From positions 620,001-684,000 of the forward strand of contig NZ_LANJ01000016.1 in the NCBI RefSeq assembly GCF_000971295.1: DNA of 64,000 bases. The letters run 5' to 3'. The stretch comes from Devosia epidermidihirudinis (GTDB lineage: Bacteria > Pseudomonadota > Alphaproteobacteria > Rhizobiales > Devosiaceae). A program made the translations under genes and the position numbers. Shown here piece after piece: positions 34,374-43,558 of this stretch. A model generated the notes under the pieces. It was not told where the DNA came from, made no database searches, and worked only from the letters and a program-made list of their open reading frames with translations. The first letter of the stretch is position 1. Each line of letters begins with the position of its first letter.

Positions 34374-35645
34374 ATGAGTTTTCTGACCCCCGACGTCGTC
34401 AAGGCCGATGAAGCGAGCACCGAAATTGCAGGCGGCGCTCGCCTGATCCCGCGCATCACCATTCAGGCCTTTTGCGAGAATTCGCAGACTGCACAACTGG
34501 TTGAAAGCGCGATCCATGATCGGCGCATGTCCAAAGTCGCTCTGACCACGCATAACGGCGGCATTGATGGTGCTGTTGAAACCTACAAATCCAACCCGAC
34601 GCCGAATCTCATCATCGTTGAGACGACGCTGCCGCCAGACGAGATGTCCGGCGCGCTGGAGCGCCTGGCTGAAGTGTGTGACGCCACCACGCGTGTTGTC
34701 GTGCTTGGCCACGTCAATGACGTGCAGCTTTATCGCGAGCTGATTCGTTCAGGAATTTCCGAATATATCGTGCTGCCGGCAACGTCCTCGCAGATCGTAA
34801 CAGCGATCACCGAGTTGTTTGCTGCAGACGGTGCGGCCCCTATCGGGCGGACGGTTGGCTTCGTGTCGGCCAAGGGGGGCGCTGGCGGCTCGACGGTCGC
34901 ACACAACGTCTCTTGGGCGGTGGCTACGGCGCTTCGCCAGGATAGCTTGATCCTCGATATGGATCTGGCCTTCGGCACGGCTGGTCTCAATTTCAATCAG
35001 GACCCACCCAACGGGATCGCTGATGCGCTACTTGCGAACCAGAAGGTCGATCAGACCATGCTGGATCGTCTGATGAGCAAGGCTGCCAATCATATCAACC
35101 TGCTGACAGCGCCGGTCACGCTTGACCGCACCTATGACTTCGAAGAGCGCGAGTTCGAGCAGATCATCGAAATGTGCCAGGGCTCGATGCCTGTCGTAGT
35201 GCTCGACATTCCCCATGCCTGGAATGCCTGGATACGCCACACTCTAGCGACAGTGGACGAGGTCGTGATCGTGGCTGAGCCAGATCTGGCCAGCCTGCGC
35301 AATGCCAAGAACCTTGCAGATACCATCAAGGCGCTGCGTCCAACCGAGCGTCCGCCGTCATTGGTGCTGAACAAGGTCGGCATGCCACGCCGTCCAGAAA
35401 TCAACCCGGCGGAGTTTGCGACTTCGGTTGAGTGCCCGCTGTTGGGACAAATTCCATTTGATGCAGCGCTGTTTGGTACCGCTGCCAACAATGGCCAGAT
35501 GATTGCCGAGGTCGCCGCCAACAACAAGATCAACGACGTGTACCGCGCGATTGGTCTGCATGTGACGGGTCGGCAGACCGCAAACGTCGCAGGCAAATCA
35601 TCAAGCCTGATGAAACTGCCTTCATTCCTCAAGAAGCGCGCCTGA
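34374..35645 (+). CDS. cpaE: Pilus localisation ATPase CpaE/TadZ
   Basis: A 423-residue protein. Residues about 20-150 form a receiver-like domain (LIIVETTL, VVVLGHVNDVQLYRELIRSGISEYIVLPA) without clear phosphorylation acidic residues. A MinD/ParA-type ATPase follows with deviant Walker A SAKGGAGGSTVAHN and Walker A' DSLILDMDLAFGT. TadZ proteins localise the pilus machine, often at a pole. It lies between the secretin and the secretion ATPase genes. Confidence 0.9.
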   Translation: MSFLTPDVVKADEASTEIAGGARLIPRITIQAFCENSQTAQLVESAIHDRRMSKVALTTHNGGIDGAVETYKSNPTPNLIIVETTLPPDEMSGALERLAEVCDATTRVVVLGHVNDVQLYRELIRSGISEYIVLPATSSQIVTAITELFAADGAAPIGRTVGFVSAKGGAGGSTVAHNVSWAVATALRQDSLILDMDLAFGTAGLNFNQDPPNGIADALLANQKVDQTMLDRLMSKAANHINLLTAPVTLDRTYDFEEREFEQIIEMCQGSMPVVVLDIPHAWNAWIRHTLATVDEVVIVAEPDLASLRNAKNLADTIKALRPTERPPSLVLNKVGMPRRPEINPAEFATSVECPLLGQIPFDAALFGTAANNGQMIAEVAANNKINDVYRAIGLHVTGRQTANVAGKSSSLMKLPSFLKKRA

Positions 35646-35667
35646 CCGGCAACGGGACGGCAAAACT

Positions 35668-35705
35668 GGGGGCTGGGTTCGAACGGTCGTACCCGCCGGG
35701 CCCCC
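35668..35705 (+). promoter_or_regulatory. Stem-loop between cpaE and cpaF
   Basis: GGGGGC (35668-35673) pairs with GCCCCC (35700-35705) and inner GGGT (35675-35678) with ACCC (35691-35694). No T-run follows, so it is more likely an mRNA processing or stabilising element than a terminator. Confidence 0.45.
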
Positions 35706-35723
35706 TAGAACGGTAGGACGACT

Positions 35724-37217
35724 ATGTTTGGCAAGCGCACAACTTTCGGTGGCAACACTCCAGGCGTCAGCGAAGCTCCGCGTCCCGTACCGAGCGCCCC
35801 ACCCCGACCTGAGGCGGCTCCCGTATCGCGCCGCGCGTCCGATGGCGATGCCATGGCTGCGCGCATGCGTAGCAATGAGGATGTGGTCGACGTTCGCGCG
35901 CCCGCCGATGCGCAGCGCGACAAGGAATACTTCCACACCAAGTCTGCCATTTTCAGTGCGTTGATCGACTCTATCGATCTCAGCCAGCTCGCGACTATGG
36001 AGCAGCAGGCCGCACGCGAAGAAATCCGCGATATCGTCGCCGAAATCATCGCGCTCAAATCCATCATCATGTCGATCTCCGAGCAGGAAGACCTGCTTGA
36101 GGATATCTGCAATGACGTGCTGGGTTACGGTCCGCTTGAACCGCTGCTGGCGCGCGACGATATCGCCGATATCATGGTGAATGGCTCCCAGCGCTGCTAC
36201 ATCGAAGTCGGTGGCAAGGTGAAGCTCACTAATGTGCGCTTCCGTGACGATGCCCACCTGATGAACGTCTGCCAGCGCATCGTGAGCCAGGTTGGCCGTC
36301 GCGTCGACGAAAGCTCGCCGATTTGCGACGCACGCCTGCCAGATGGTTCGCGCGTGAACGTTATCGCGCCACCGCTGTCGATCGATGGCGCAGCACTCAC
36401 CATTCGTAAGTTCAAGAAGGACAAGCTGACCCTGCAGCAGCTGGTCAAGTACGGCTCGATCTCGCCCGAAGGCGCAGAGGTTTTACGCATCCTCGGCCGT
36501 GTTCGCGCCAACGTTTTGATCTCAGGCGGTACTGGTTCGGGCAAGACGACGCTGCTCAACTGCCTGACCGCCTTCATCGAGAAAGACGAACGCGTCATCA
36601 CCTGCGAAGACTCGGCCGAATTGCAGCTGCAGCAGCCGCATGTGGTGCGTCTTGAAACGCGCCCGCCAAACCTTGAGGGCGAAGGCGAGATCACCATGCG
36701 TGATCTTATCAAAAACTGCCTGCGTATGCGCCCAGAACGCATCATCGTCGGCGAAGTCCGTGGCCCTGAGAGCTTCGATTTGCTCCAGGCCATGAACACC
36801 GGTCACGATGGCTCGATGGGCACGCTCCACGCCAACAGCCCGCGCGAGGCCCTGTCCCGCCTTGAGTCCATGATCACCATGGGCGGCTATAGCCTGCCCA
36901 GCCGCACCATTCGCGAAATGATCACCTCGTCAATTGACGTGGTAGTGCAGGCCGCTCGTCTGCGCGACGGATCGCGCCGCATCACCCACATCACCGAAAT
37001 CCTCGGGATGGAAGGCGATGTGATCGTGACGCAGGACGTGTTCCTCTATGACATCATGGGCGAAGACGGCAACGGCATGCTGCTGGGGCGTCACCGCTCA
37101 ACCGGTATCACCAAGCCGCAGTTCGCCGAGCGGGCCCGCTACTTCAATGAGGAAGCGAACCTCGTCGAAGCGCTCGAAAAATCCAACACTGAACATCGCC
37201 AGATGGTGGATTCCTGA
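35724..37217 (+). CDS. cpaF: Pilus secretion ATPase CpaF/TadA
   Basis: A 497-residue type II/IV secretion ATPase. The first 60 residues are a low-complexity Pro/Ala/Arg segment. The N-terminal domain (DVLGYGPLEPLLARDDIADIMVNG) leads to the motor with Walker A ISGGTGSGKTT, the Asp box EDSAELQL, Walker B IIVGEVRGPE and His box MGTLHANSPREAL. It forms the cytoplasmic hexamer that drives pilus extension and probably retraction. Confidence 0.94.
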   Translation: MFGKRTTFGGNTPGVSEAPRPVPSAPPRPEAAPVSRRASDGDAMAARMRSNEDVVDVRAPADAQRDKEYFHTKSAIFSALIDSIDLSQLATMEQQAAREEIRDIVAEIIALKSIIMSISEQEDLLEDICNDVLGYGPLEPLLARDDIADIMVNGSQRCYIEVGGKVKLTNVRFRDDAHLMNVCQRIVSQVGRRVDESSPICDARLPDGSRVNVIAPPLSIDGAALTIRKFKKDKLTLQQLVKYGSISPEGAEVLRILGRVRANVLISGGTGSGKTTLLNCLTAFIEKDERVITCEDSAELQLQQPHVVRLETRPPNLEGEGEITMRDLIKNCLRMRPERIIVGEVRGPESFDLLQAMNTGHDGSMGTLHANSPREALSRLESMITMGGYSLPSRTIREMITSSIDVVVQAARLRDGSRRITHITEILGMEGDVIVTQDVFLYDIMGEDGNGMLLGRHRSTGITKPQFAERARYFNEEANLVEALEKSNTEHRQMVDS

Positions 37218-37219
37218 CC

Positions 37220-38194
37220 ATGTCCGTCATCCTGATCTTCTTCCTCGCTATCGTGACGGTCGGCGCGGCCGGCTTTGCCCTTGTGCCCTCGCTGATGGGT
37301 GGCGGCCGGGCAGAACAACGCCGAAAGGCCTTCCAGGGCGACATCCGCGCCAATCGGCGCGAGAACGATTCGATCAAGCGCGGGGATGAGCGTCGCAAGA
37401 GCGTTCAGATGGCGCTCAAGAGCCAGACGGATTCGCTGAACGCCAAGAAGCGGGTGACGCTGCCCCAAATGCTGTTTCAAGCGGGGATGACAACCAAGCC
37501 TGCGACCTTCATCCGCAACAGCATCATTGTCGGTGCCGTGCTGTTCCTTGTGCTGGTCGTCGTGCAGGTGCCGTTCTACTTTGCGGCGATTTTTGCCGTC
37601 GCTGCCGCGTATTTGCTGCCGCGCATGTATGTCGGTCGCAAGCGCAAGAAGTATCAGTCCCAGTTCCTGGACGAGCTGCCCAACGCCGTCGAAGCCATCG
37701 TGCGTGGCGTCAAGACGGGTTTGCCGCTCAACGACTCCATCCGCGTTGTGGCCAAGGACGCCAAGGAACCGGTGAAGTCGGAGTTCCAGCGCGTGCTGGA
37801 CCAGCAGTCCTTCGGCATGTCGATGACCGAAGCCGTGACCGTGTTGCTTGATCGTGTGCCGCTGGCGGAGGTGAACTTCTTCGTCGTGGTGATCACTGTG
37901 CAGCAACAGGCGGGCGGTAACCTCAGCGAAGCATTGGGCAACCTGGCCAAGGTGCTGCGCAACCGCAAGAAGATGAAAATGAAGATCCAGGCCATGTCGT
38001 CGGAGGCCAAGGCTTCAGCGGGCATCATTGGCTCGCTGCCTTTCGTCGTCGCGACCCTGGTGAGCCTTGTGTCGCCGGCCTATCTGTCGCCGCTCTTCAC
38101 CACTCCTATGGGCAATATCTGGCTGGGCGTTGCGGCCCTGATGCTATCCTTCGGCGTCTTTGTGATGAACCGAATGGTTCAGTTCGACTACTAG
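37220..38194 (+). CDS. tadB: Tad pilus inner-membrane platform protein TadB
   Basis: A 324-residue T2SF-domain protein. One N-terminal span, a basic cytoplasmic region, two central spans (IIVGAVLFLVLVVV and the next), the conserved LPNAVEAIVRGVKTGLPLNDSIRVVA, and QQQAGGNLSEALGNLAKVLR, then C-terminal spans. It pairs with TadC to form the platform engaged by CpaF. It starts two bases after the cpaF stop. Confidence 0.92.
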   Translation: MSVILIFFLAIVTVGAAGFALVPSLMGGGRAEQRRKAFQGDIRANRRENDSIKRGDERRKSVQMALKSQTDSLNAKKRVTLPQMLFQAGMTTKPATFIRNSIIVGAVLFLVLVVVQVPFYFAAIFAVAAAYLLPRMYVGRKRKKYQSQFLDELPNAVEAIVRGVKTGLPLNDSIRVVAKDAKEPVKSEFQRVLDQQSFGMSMTEAVTVLLDRVPLAEVNFFVVVITVQQQAGGNLSEALGNLAKVLRNRKKMKMKIQAMSSEAKASAGIIGSLPFVVATLVSLVSPAYLSPLFTTPMGNIWLGVAALMLSFGVFVMNRMVQFDY

Positions 38195-38222
38195 CGCGCG
38201 TGATTCAATCAGGGAGCCTGAC

Positions 38223-39224
38223 GTGAACTTCATCGACCTCTTGACCCAGCGGGACTTCCTGATTGCTGCCTTGGCTGCCATCTCCGCGGCAGCGGTGGTG
38301 TTTACCTTCGGAACCGGCTTCATCGTCAAAACCGAGATGAAGCAGCGCATTCGGCGCGTGGCTCTCGAGCGCGAAAAGATGCGCGCCGAGGAAATGTCGC
38401 GTCTGCGTGGCGGCAACGTGCAGCTTGAGGGCCGTAGCATCCGGCGCAATACCGAAACCAAGAGCTACATGACAAATGTCGTCAATCGTCTCGATCTGAG
38501 AAAAGCTTTTCAGGACGACGCGACCGTCGACAAGTTGGCCATGGCTGGTTTTCGCGGGCAGGGACACCTAACCACGTTTCTGTTCATGCGGTTTGTAACG
38601 CCGATAGTGGTCTTGGCTTTGGCTATCACTTATCTGGTGTTCATCGCGCCGGGCGGACGGCCGCTGTACATCAGCTTGGCCTACGCCGTAGGTGCGGCGA
38701 TTGTGGGCGCGTACCTGCCCAATCTGATGCTCAAGAATACCACGACAAAGCGTCAGGCCTCGATCCGCAAGGCCTGGCCAGACTGCCTTGATCTGTTGCT
38801 GCTTTGCGTTGAAGCCGGCATGTCGATGGAACACGCCTTCAAACGTGTGACGAAAGAAATCGGCCAACAGAGCGCCGAACTGGCGGAGGAACTCGCGCTG
38901 ACGTCTGCTGAACTGTCATTTCTTGAAGATCGTGGCCGCGCCTATGACAATCTCGGCCGTCGTACCGGTCTCGACAACGTGCGCGCGACCATGACGGCGC
39001 TTATTCAGTCGGACAAATACGGTACTTCCGTGGGCCAGGCGCTGCGCGTCATGGCCGAAGAAGGCCGCGAAGCCCGCATGATGGAGGCCGAAAAGAAGGC
39101 CGCATCGCTGCCGCCCAAGATGACGGTACCGCTGATCCTGTTCTTCCTGCCGGTGCTGTTTATCGTGATTATGGCGCCGGCCATGCTGAAGGTCTTCGGG
39201 CCGGGTGGCCCTGCGGGCGGCTAA
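38223..39224 (+). CDS. tadC: Tad pilus inner-membrane platform protein TadC
   Basis: A 333-residue T2SF protein and partner of TadB. Motifs: WPDCLDLLLLCVEAGMSMEHAFKRV near residue 180, ALIQSDKYGTSVGQALRVMAEE later, then the KMTVPLILFFLPVLFIVIMAPAM final span. The start is GTG with GGGAGCC upstream. Its stop directly abuts the next small gene. Confidence 0.92.
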   Translation: MNFIDLLTQRDFLIAALAAISAAAVVFTFGTGFIVKTEMKQRIRRVALEREKMRAEEMSRLRGGNVQLEGRSIRRNTETKSYMTNVVNRLDLRKAFQDDATVDKLAMAGFRGQGHLTTFLFMRFVTPIVVLALAITYLVFIAPGGRPLYISLAYAVGAAIVGAYLPNLMLKNTTTKRQASIRKAWPDCLDLLLLCVEAGMSMEHAFKRVTKEIGQQSAELAEELALTSAELSFLEDRGRAYDNLGRRTGLDNVRATMTALIQSDKYGTSVGQALRVMAEEGREARMMEAEKKAASLPPKMTVPLILFFLPVLFIVIMAPAMLKVFGPGGPAGG

Positions 39225-39476
39225 ATGTACAAGCCGCTCACCTATCCCGAGCGAAAGCCAGTCATGGCGTTCCTAGCCACGTGGCTGGGACTGTCAGCGC
39301 CGCTGTTGTTGGTAAACTACTCGATCAAGCAACAATGGGACATCGAGCTCGGCTATTACGCCGTCGAAGCCATGATTGTGATCCCGGCTATTATTGCGGT
39401 CGGCGTGGCGTTTTTTGTGTTCCTGCATCAGGAGCCGCCAGAGCCTGGTAGCATGGATGATCCCGAAGGCTGGTAG
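39225..39476 (+). CDS. Small two-span membrane protein after tadC
   Basis: An 83-residue protein starting on the base after the tadC stop. Two hydrophobic segments (about 14-31 and 46-68) frame a short charged loop, and the C-terminus is acidic (HQEPPEPGSMDDPEGW). I do not recognise a family. Its position suggests co-translation with TadC and a possible accessory role in the pilus platform. Confidence 0.7.
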   Translation: MYKPLTYPERKPVMAFLATWLGLSAPLLLVNYSIKQQWDIELGYYAVEAMIVIPAIIAVGVAFFVFLHQEPPEPGSMDDPEGW

Positions 39477-39479
39477 ATC

Positions 39480-40250
39480 TTAGCCCTTGTCAATCAGATC
39501 CCAGCGGTTCTGCTGGGTGAGCAGGGCGCGGACATAAGTCATGTTGCTGGCGACCTGTTCGGGTGGCAGCTCAGCGGCATAAAGTGCCCGGGCCTCCTCA
39601 AACCTGCCCTGCAGACCCACGACGAGCGCAAGGTTCTGGCGAATGCGGCTGGTGGCGCCCTTCATCTGGACGGCTCGGCGCAGATGCTGCTCGGCGGCAG
39701 GCAGTTCATTGGTCATGGCATAGGAGAGGCCGATATTCGCCTCGATCGAAGCTTCACCCGGTGCAAAGACGAGAGCCTGTCCATAGAGCTGACGAGCCTC
39801 GGCATTGCGTCCAAGCTGATCCAGCGTGGCGCCCTTGACCATCAGCGCATTCCAATCCGGTGTTTCAGGACGAATGGTATTGTCCAGCACCTGCAAGGAT
39901 TGCTCGAACCGACCGTCAGCCGTCAGCGCCTTGGCATAGGCGATCGCGATGTCCGGGTCCTTGGGGAATGTGGTCATACCTGTTTCGAGCACTGCCACGG
40001 CCTGGCCGCTTTGTCCGACGGCGCGCAAGGCCGCCGCGAAATGGATGACGATGTTTTTGTCACGCGGGTTGGACTTATAGCGCGCTGTGAGATCCGCCAG
40101 CGTCTGCTGGGTCTGGCCAGCCGCCATGCCGGAATAGTCGGGGGAGGGCATGCTGGTGCGGTTCGTGGCACATCCGGCCAGAAGTGCGGCCGTGATGCCG
40201 ACAAGCAGCAGATTGCGCAGGGGCTTGGAAAGACCAATAGCGGACGTCAC
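39480..40250 (-). CDS. tadD: TadD-like tetratricopeptide lipoprotein
   Basis: A 256-residue lipoprotein. The lipobox is LLAGC after a short hydrophobic leader, so the mature protein begins at Cys near residue 25 and is anchored in a membrane. TPR repeats follow (IAYAKALTADGRFEQSLQVLDN, LYGQALVFAPGEASIEANIGLSY and others). TadD proteins support secretin assembly. The GTG start at 40250 has GAGGAG; a longer frame to 40379 would bury the leader. It converges on the tadC operon. Confidence 0.85.
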   Translation of the reverse strand: MTSAIGLSKPLRNLLLVGITAALLAGCATNRTSMPSPDYSGMAAGQTQQTLADLTARYKSNPRDKNIVIHFAAALRAVGQSGQAVAVLETGMTTFPKDPDIAIAYAKALTADGRFEQSLQVLDNTIRPETPDWNALMVKGATLDQLGRNAEARQLYGQALVFAPGEASIEANIGLSYAMTNELPAAEQHLRRAVQMKGATSRIRQNLALVVGLQGRFEEARALYAAELPPEQVASNMTYVRALLTQQNRWDLIDKG

Positions 40251-40391
40251 AGGCAACTCCTCGGGCAGTCTGGCCCAGTTGCCAAAGCAATAGATCATTA
40301 ACCCTAACACCCGGTTAAAGCCCGGTTTTCCGGCGTTGCGGGCTTGGTACGGCGTAGCTAAAACTGTGTGGTCAAGCAAAGAGGAGCGCTC

Positions 40392-41741
40392 ATGTCCACG
40401 ACCCAGGAACTGCCCATCATTTTCGTGGACGACAATGGCCTCGATGCCGCTCGGCTCACTGATACCCAGCGACGCTGGGCTGATGCGAACGGCTTTGCAG
40501 GACAGGCCGGGAAACTATTGGCGCTGCCGGGCGAAGAGGGCGCTCTTGGCGGTTATCTGTTTGGTACGGGCAAGTCCGCAGGGAGCTCACCTTTGATCGC
40601 TGGCCTTGCAGGGGCGGCGGTCGGGGCAGGCACCTATCGGCTGGAAGGCGCCTTTGGTGACCCGACGTTGGCTGCTATCGGCTTCCGACTTGGCGCCTAT
40701 CGTTTTGATCGCTACCGCGCAGCCAAAGAGGTACCGGTGCTGACCCTCCCAGAGGGCGCTGATAGTGCGGAGGTGGAGCGTTTGGTGGCCGCCTCAACCA
40801 TTGCGCGGGACCTGATCAACACCCCGCCCAATGATCTGGGCCCAGACGCGTTGACCGCATTCATCGAAACGTTCGCGGTCGAGCGGCAGATGACGATAAA
40901 GACCATCACCGGCGATGACCTACTTGAGGCTGGCTTTCCGATGGTCCACGCCGTCGGACGCGCCAGTGCTGAAGCGCCGCGCCTGCTCGATCTGGCTTGG
41001 GGCAACCCGCTCGATCCCAAGGTGACCCTGGTCGGCAAGGGCGTGACGTTCGACACCGGGGGGCTCGATATCAAACCGGCCTCCGGTATGTTGCTTATGA
41101 AAAAGGACATGGGTGGGGCGGCCAATGTGTTGGGCCTTGCCCACGCTATCGTGTCCGCAGGGCTTAAGGTGCGTCTGCGCGTGCTCATCCCGGTGGTCGA
41201 AAATGCCATTGCTGGCCCGGCTTTCCGGCCCGGCGATGTGCTCAAGTCGCGCAAGGGCCTGACGGTTGAGATTGGCAATACGGATGCGGAGGGGCGCTTG
41301 ATCCTCGCCGATGCTCTTGCGCTGGCGGACGAGGAAAGCCCTGACTTGCTGCTGGACATGGCGACGCTGACTGGCGCGGCTCGGACCGCCTTGGGGCCCG
41401 ACTTGCCGCCGCTCTATGCCACCGATGACGTCTTGGCGCGCGAGTTGATGGCGGCTGGCAGCCTTGCCGATGACCCGCTCTGGCAAATGCCGCTCTGGTC
41501 GCCCTACGACGCGATGATGAATTCCAAGATTGCCGATGTAAACAATGCGGGCAGCAGTGGTTTTGCCGGCTCGATCACTGCGGCTCTGTTCCTGCGCCGC
41601 TTTGTCGAGAACGCCACTGCCTGGGTACATCTGGACATTTATGGCTGGGCACCCGAGGCGCGAGCCAGTCGGCCCTATGGCGGTACCGACCAAGGCATCC
41701 GCGCCGTCTACGGAGTTCTCAAGCAGCGCTACCCGGCCTAG
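40392..41741 (+). CDS. Leucyl aminopeptidase family protein (M17)
   Basis: A 449-residue M17 metallopeptidase. An N-terminal macro-like domain (about 1-150) is followed by the catalytic domain with LVGKGVTFDTGGLDIKP, MKKDMGGAANVLGLA and NTDAEGRLILADAL, which supply the two-zinc site and the catalytic lysine and arginine. It removes N-terminal residues from peptides in the cytoplasm. It is shorter in its N-terminal domain than E. coli PepA. ATG 40392 has AGAGGAG. Divergent from tadD. Confidence 0.9.
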   Translation: MSTTQELPIIFVDDNGLDAARLTDTQRRWADANGFAGQAGKLLALPGEEGALGGYLFGTGKSAGSSPLIAGLAGAAVGAGTYRLEGAFGDPTLAAIGFRLGAYRFDRYRAAKEVPVLTLPEGADSAEVERLVAASTIARDLINTPPNDLGPDALTAFIETFAVERQMTIKTITGDDLLEAGFPMVHAVGRASAEAPRLLDLAWGNPLDPKVTLVGKGVTFDTGGLDIKPASGMLLMKKDMGGAANVLGLAHAIVSAGLKVRLRVLIPVVENAIAGPAFRPGDVLKSRKGLTVEIGNTDAEGRLILADALALADEESPDLLLDMATLTGAARTALGPDLPPLYATDDVLARELMAAGSLADDPLWQMPLWSPYDAMMNSKIADVNNAGSSGFAGSITAALFLRRFVENATAWVHLDIYGWAPEARASRPYGGTDQGIRAVYGVLKQRYPA

Positions 41742-41765
41742 GCCGGATAGCGTCGTTGCGAAGAA

Positions 41766-42452
41766 TTAGAGCTGCGGCAGCGCGAATTCGGCAGGGGTTG
41801 CTTCGTCAATCGCCTGCACTGTTTCCTGCACCTCGACGCCCGACTTGGGAAACAGCAGTGGGGCCATGGCAAAGCCGACGATGACGGCGATCAACATGCC
41901 CCAGCCCGCGAGCGCCTTGTGCTTCTCGATGAAGGCATTGGCGGCAGGGCCAAAGAAGTAGAACAGCCCGCAAGGGATGAAGTAGCGCGCGGCGCGCCCG
42001 ATCAGACCGTAGAAAATGAAGGTCCAGATATCGAGGCCGGCCACACCGCTGGTGATGGTGATTACCTTGTAGGGGATCGGCGAGACAGCGCCGATCAGCA
42101 CCATCAATGGGCCATTGTCGTTAAAGCTCTGCTGCAGTGAGTTGAAGCCGCCACCAGCGCCGTAGAAGTCAATGATCGGGCGACCGACTGCATCGAACAG
42201 GAAGTAGCCGATAGCGTATCCGGCAAGGCCGCCTGCGACCGAGGAAACGGTGCAGATGGCGGCAAGGCGCCAGGCGCGCAGTCGATTGGCCACGATCATC
42301 GGGGCCAACATGATTTCCGGGAAGATTGGCAGGATCATCGCTTCGAGGAAGCACAGCAAAGCCAGGATAGGCTCCGCAAGGCGATGCTGAGTCGCCAATT
42401 TTAGGCGGTCATAGAGCTTTAGCTTAGTGGGTTGGGTGGTGCTATCTGACAT
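41766..42452 (-). CDS. YqaA-like small DedA-related membrane protein
   Basis: A 228-residue membrane protein of the VTT/SNARE-associated group, YqaA type. LCFLEAMILPIFPEIMLAPMIV is the re-entrant region and SPIPYKVITITSGVAGLDIWTFIFYGLIGRAARYF the second conserved motif, with GLAGYAIGYFLFDAVG between. Family members may move lipids between leaflets; a specific role is unknown. The C-terminus is acidic and soluble. Confidence 0.78.
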   Translation of the reverse strand: MSDSTTQPTKLKLYDRLKLATQHRLAEPILALLCFLEAMILPIFPEIMLAPMIVANRLRAWRLAAICTVSSVAGGLAGYAIGYFLFDAVGRPIIDFYGAGGGFNSLQQSFNDNGPLMVLIGAVSPIPYKVITITSGVAGLDIWTFIFYGLIGRAARYFIPCGLFYFFGPAANAFIEKHKALAGWGMLIAVIVGFAMAPLLFPKSGVEVQETVQAIDEATPAEFALPQL

Positions 42453-42549
42453 GCGGCCTTTGGGAGCTGATAAGCAGTTACTGCGCCAGAATATATTGAT
42501 TGGCTAACGCAACGTATATGGTCACGACAGCGCAGCGATGACATTTGCG

Positions 42550-43488
42550 TCAATAACCCCGTGTCCGGTCCACAACATTGATCAAAGGCTTGCCTGCCTC
42601 GTGGTCTTTGAGGACCTTGGAGAAGTAGGTGACGCCCGTAGTTTCGTTGGAAATAGCGGCAATATGGGGCGTGATGTAGCAGTTCTCGATGTCCCACAGT
42701 GGGCTGTCGGCGGGCAGCGGCTCAACCTCGAAAACATCAAGGCTTGCAGCGCCCAATGTTCCATCGGCGAGCGCTTTGACGATATCGGCCTCGCGCTGGT
42801 GTCCACCGCGCGCCGCGTTGACGATGACAGGGCCGCCGTCGAGCTTGCCGCGCCGCAATTTGCGGAACGTCTCATAGTTGAGAATGCCGGTGGTTTCGGC
42901 GGTCAATGGCAACAGGTTCACCAGAATGTCGGTGCCAGAGAGAAATTCATCCAGCGTTGCATTGCCCGCGAAGCCCTCGACGCCCGCGATATCCTTGGGC
43001 GAACGGCTCCAACTACGCAGGGTAAAGCCCAGCGGCTTGAGCCGCGCCACTGCATCCTGCCCGAGCACGCCCATGCCCATGATCCCGACGGTCGTTTCCG
43101 AGGCCGCGGGCGGATAAAGTTGGCTCCAGCGATGTGCCTTCTGGTCAGCCCTGAAGCGGGTATAGAGGCGGTGGTGCATGGTGACATGGGCCACCACATA
43201 ATCGCTCATGCGCTGGCTGAGATCGTCATCGACAAAGCGTGCGATCGGCACATTGGGTAGCTTGGGGTTTTTGAGCATGGCGTCGACACCGGCTCCCAGC
43301 GAGAAGATCGCCGTGAGATGGTTCAGCCCGTCAAAGGCGTCAGCTTTGGGTTTCCACACGAAGAGATAGCGCACGTCATCCGGGTTGAAGTCATCCCCGC
43401 GCTGAACCACGGGGTAGGACCCAAGAACCTCGCGGAACCGCCGGGCCCAGCTGGCTTCATCGACATCGGACAGGTGCAACAAAAGCAT
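42550..43488 (-). CDS. ghrA: Glyoxylate/hydroxypyruvate reductase A
   Basis: A 312-residue D-isomer 2-hydroxyacid dehydrogenase. The NAD(P) motif is GMGVLGQDAVARLKPLG near residue 145, the catalytic Arg is in VNAARGGHQ, the Glu in DVFEVEPLP, and the His in YITPHIAA. This pattern and the short ADP-binding substrate domain match GhrA, which reduces glyoxylate and hydroxypyruvate. ATG 43488 has GAGGAATT. It follows a terminator of the cytochrome gene. Confidence 0.88.
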   Translation of the reverse strand: MLLLHLSDVDEASWARRFREVLGSYPVVQRGDDFNPDDVRYLFVWKPKADAFDGLNHLTAIFSLGAGVDAMLKNPKLPNVPIARFVDDDLSQRMSDYVVAHVTMHHRLYTRFRADQKAHRWSQLYPPAASETTVGIMGMGVLGQDAVARLKPLGFTLRSWSRSPKDIAGVEGFAGNATLDEFLSGTDILVNLLPLTAETTGILNYETFRKLRRGKLDGGPVIVNAARGGHQREADIVKALADGTLGAASLDVFEVEPLPADSPLWDIENCYITPHIAAISNETTGVTYFSKVLKDHEAGKPLINVVDRTRGY

Positions 43489-43502
43489 TGGAATTCCTCA
43501 AC

Positions 43503-43533
43503 AAAAAAGCCGCGCCAAATGAGGGCGCGGCTT
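43503..43533 (-). terminator. Intrinsic terminator after the cytochrome c gene
   Basis: On the minus strand AGCCGCGCC loops over seven bases to GGCGCGGCT and runs into TTTTTT. The nine-base GC stem (43508-43516 with 43524-43532) is strong. It ends the cytochrome transcript before ghrA. Confidence 0.93.
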
Positions 43534-43558
43534 GTGATCTGTTCTGCGGTGCGTCGGC

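Noticed and set aside
35661..35705. GGGTTCGAACGG resembles a tRNA T-loop
   Set aside because: No cloverleaf or acceptor stem can be built around it, and the stretch pairs better as the two-part hairpin between cpaE and cpaF.
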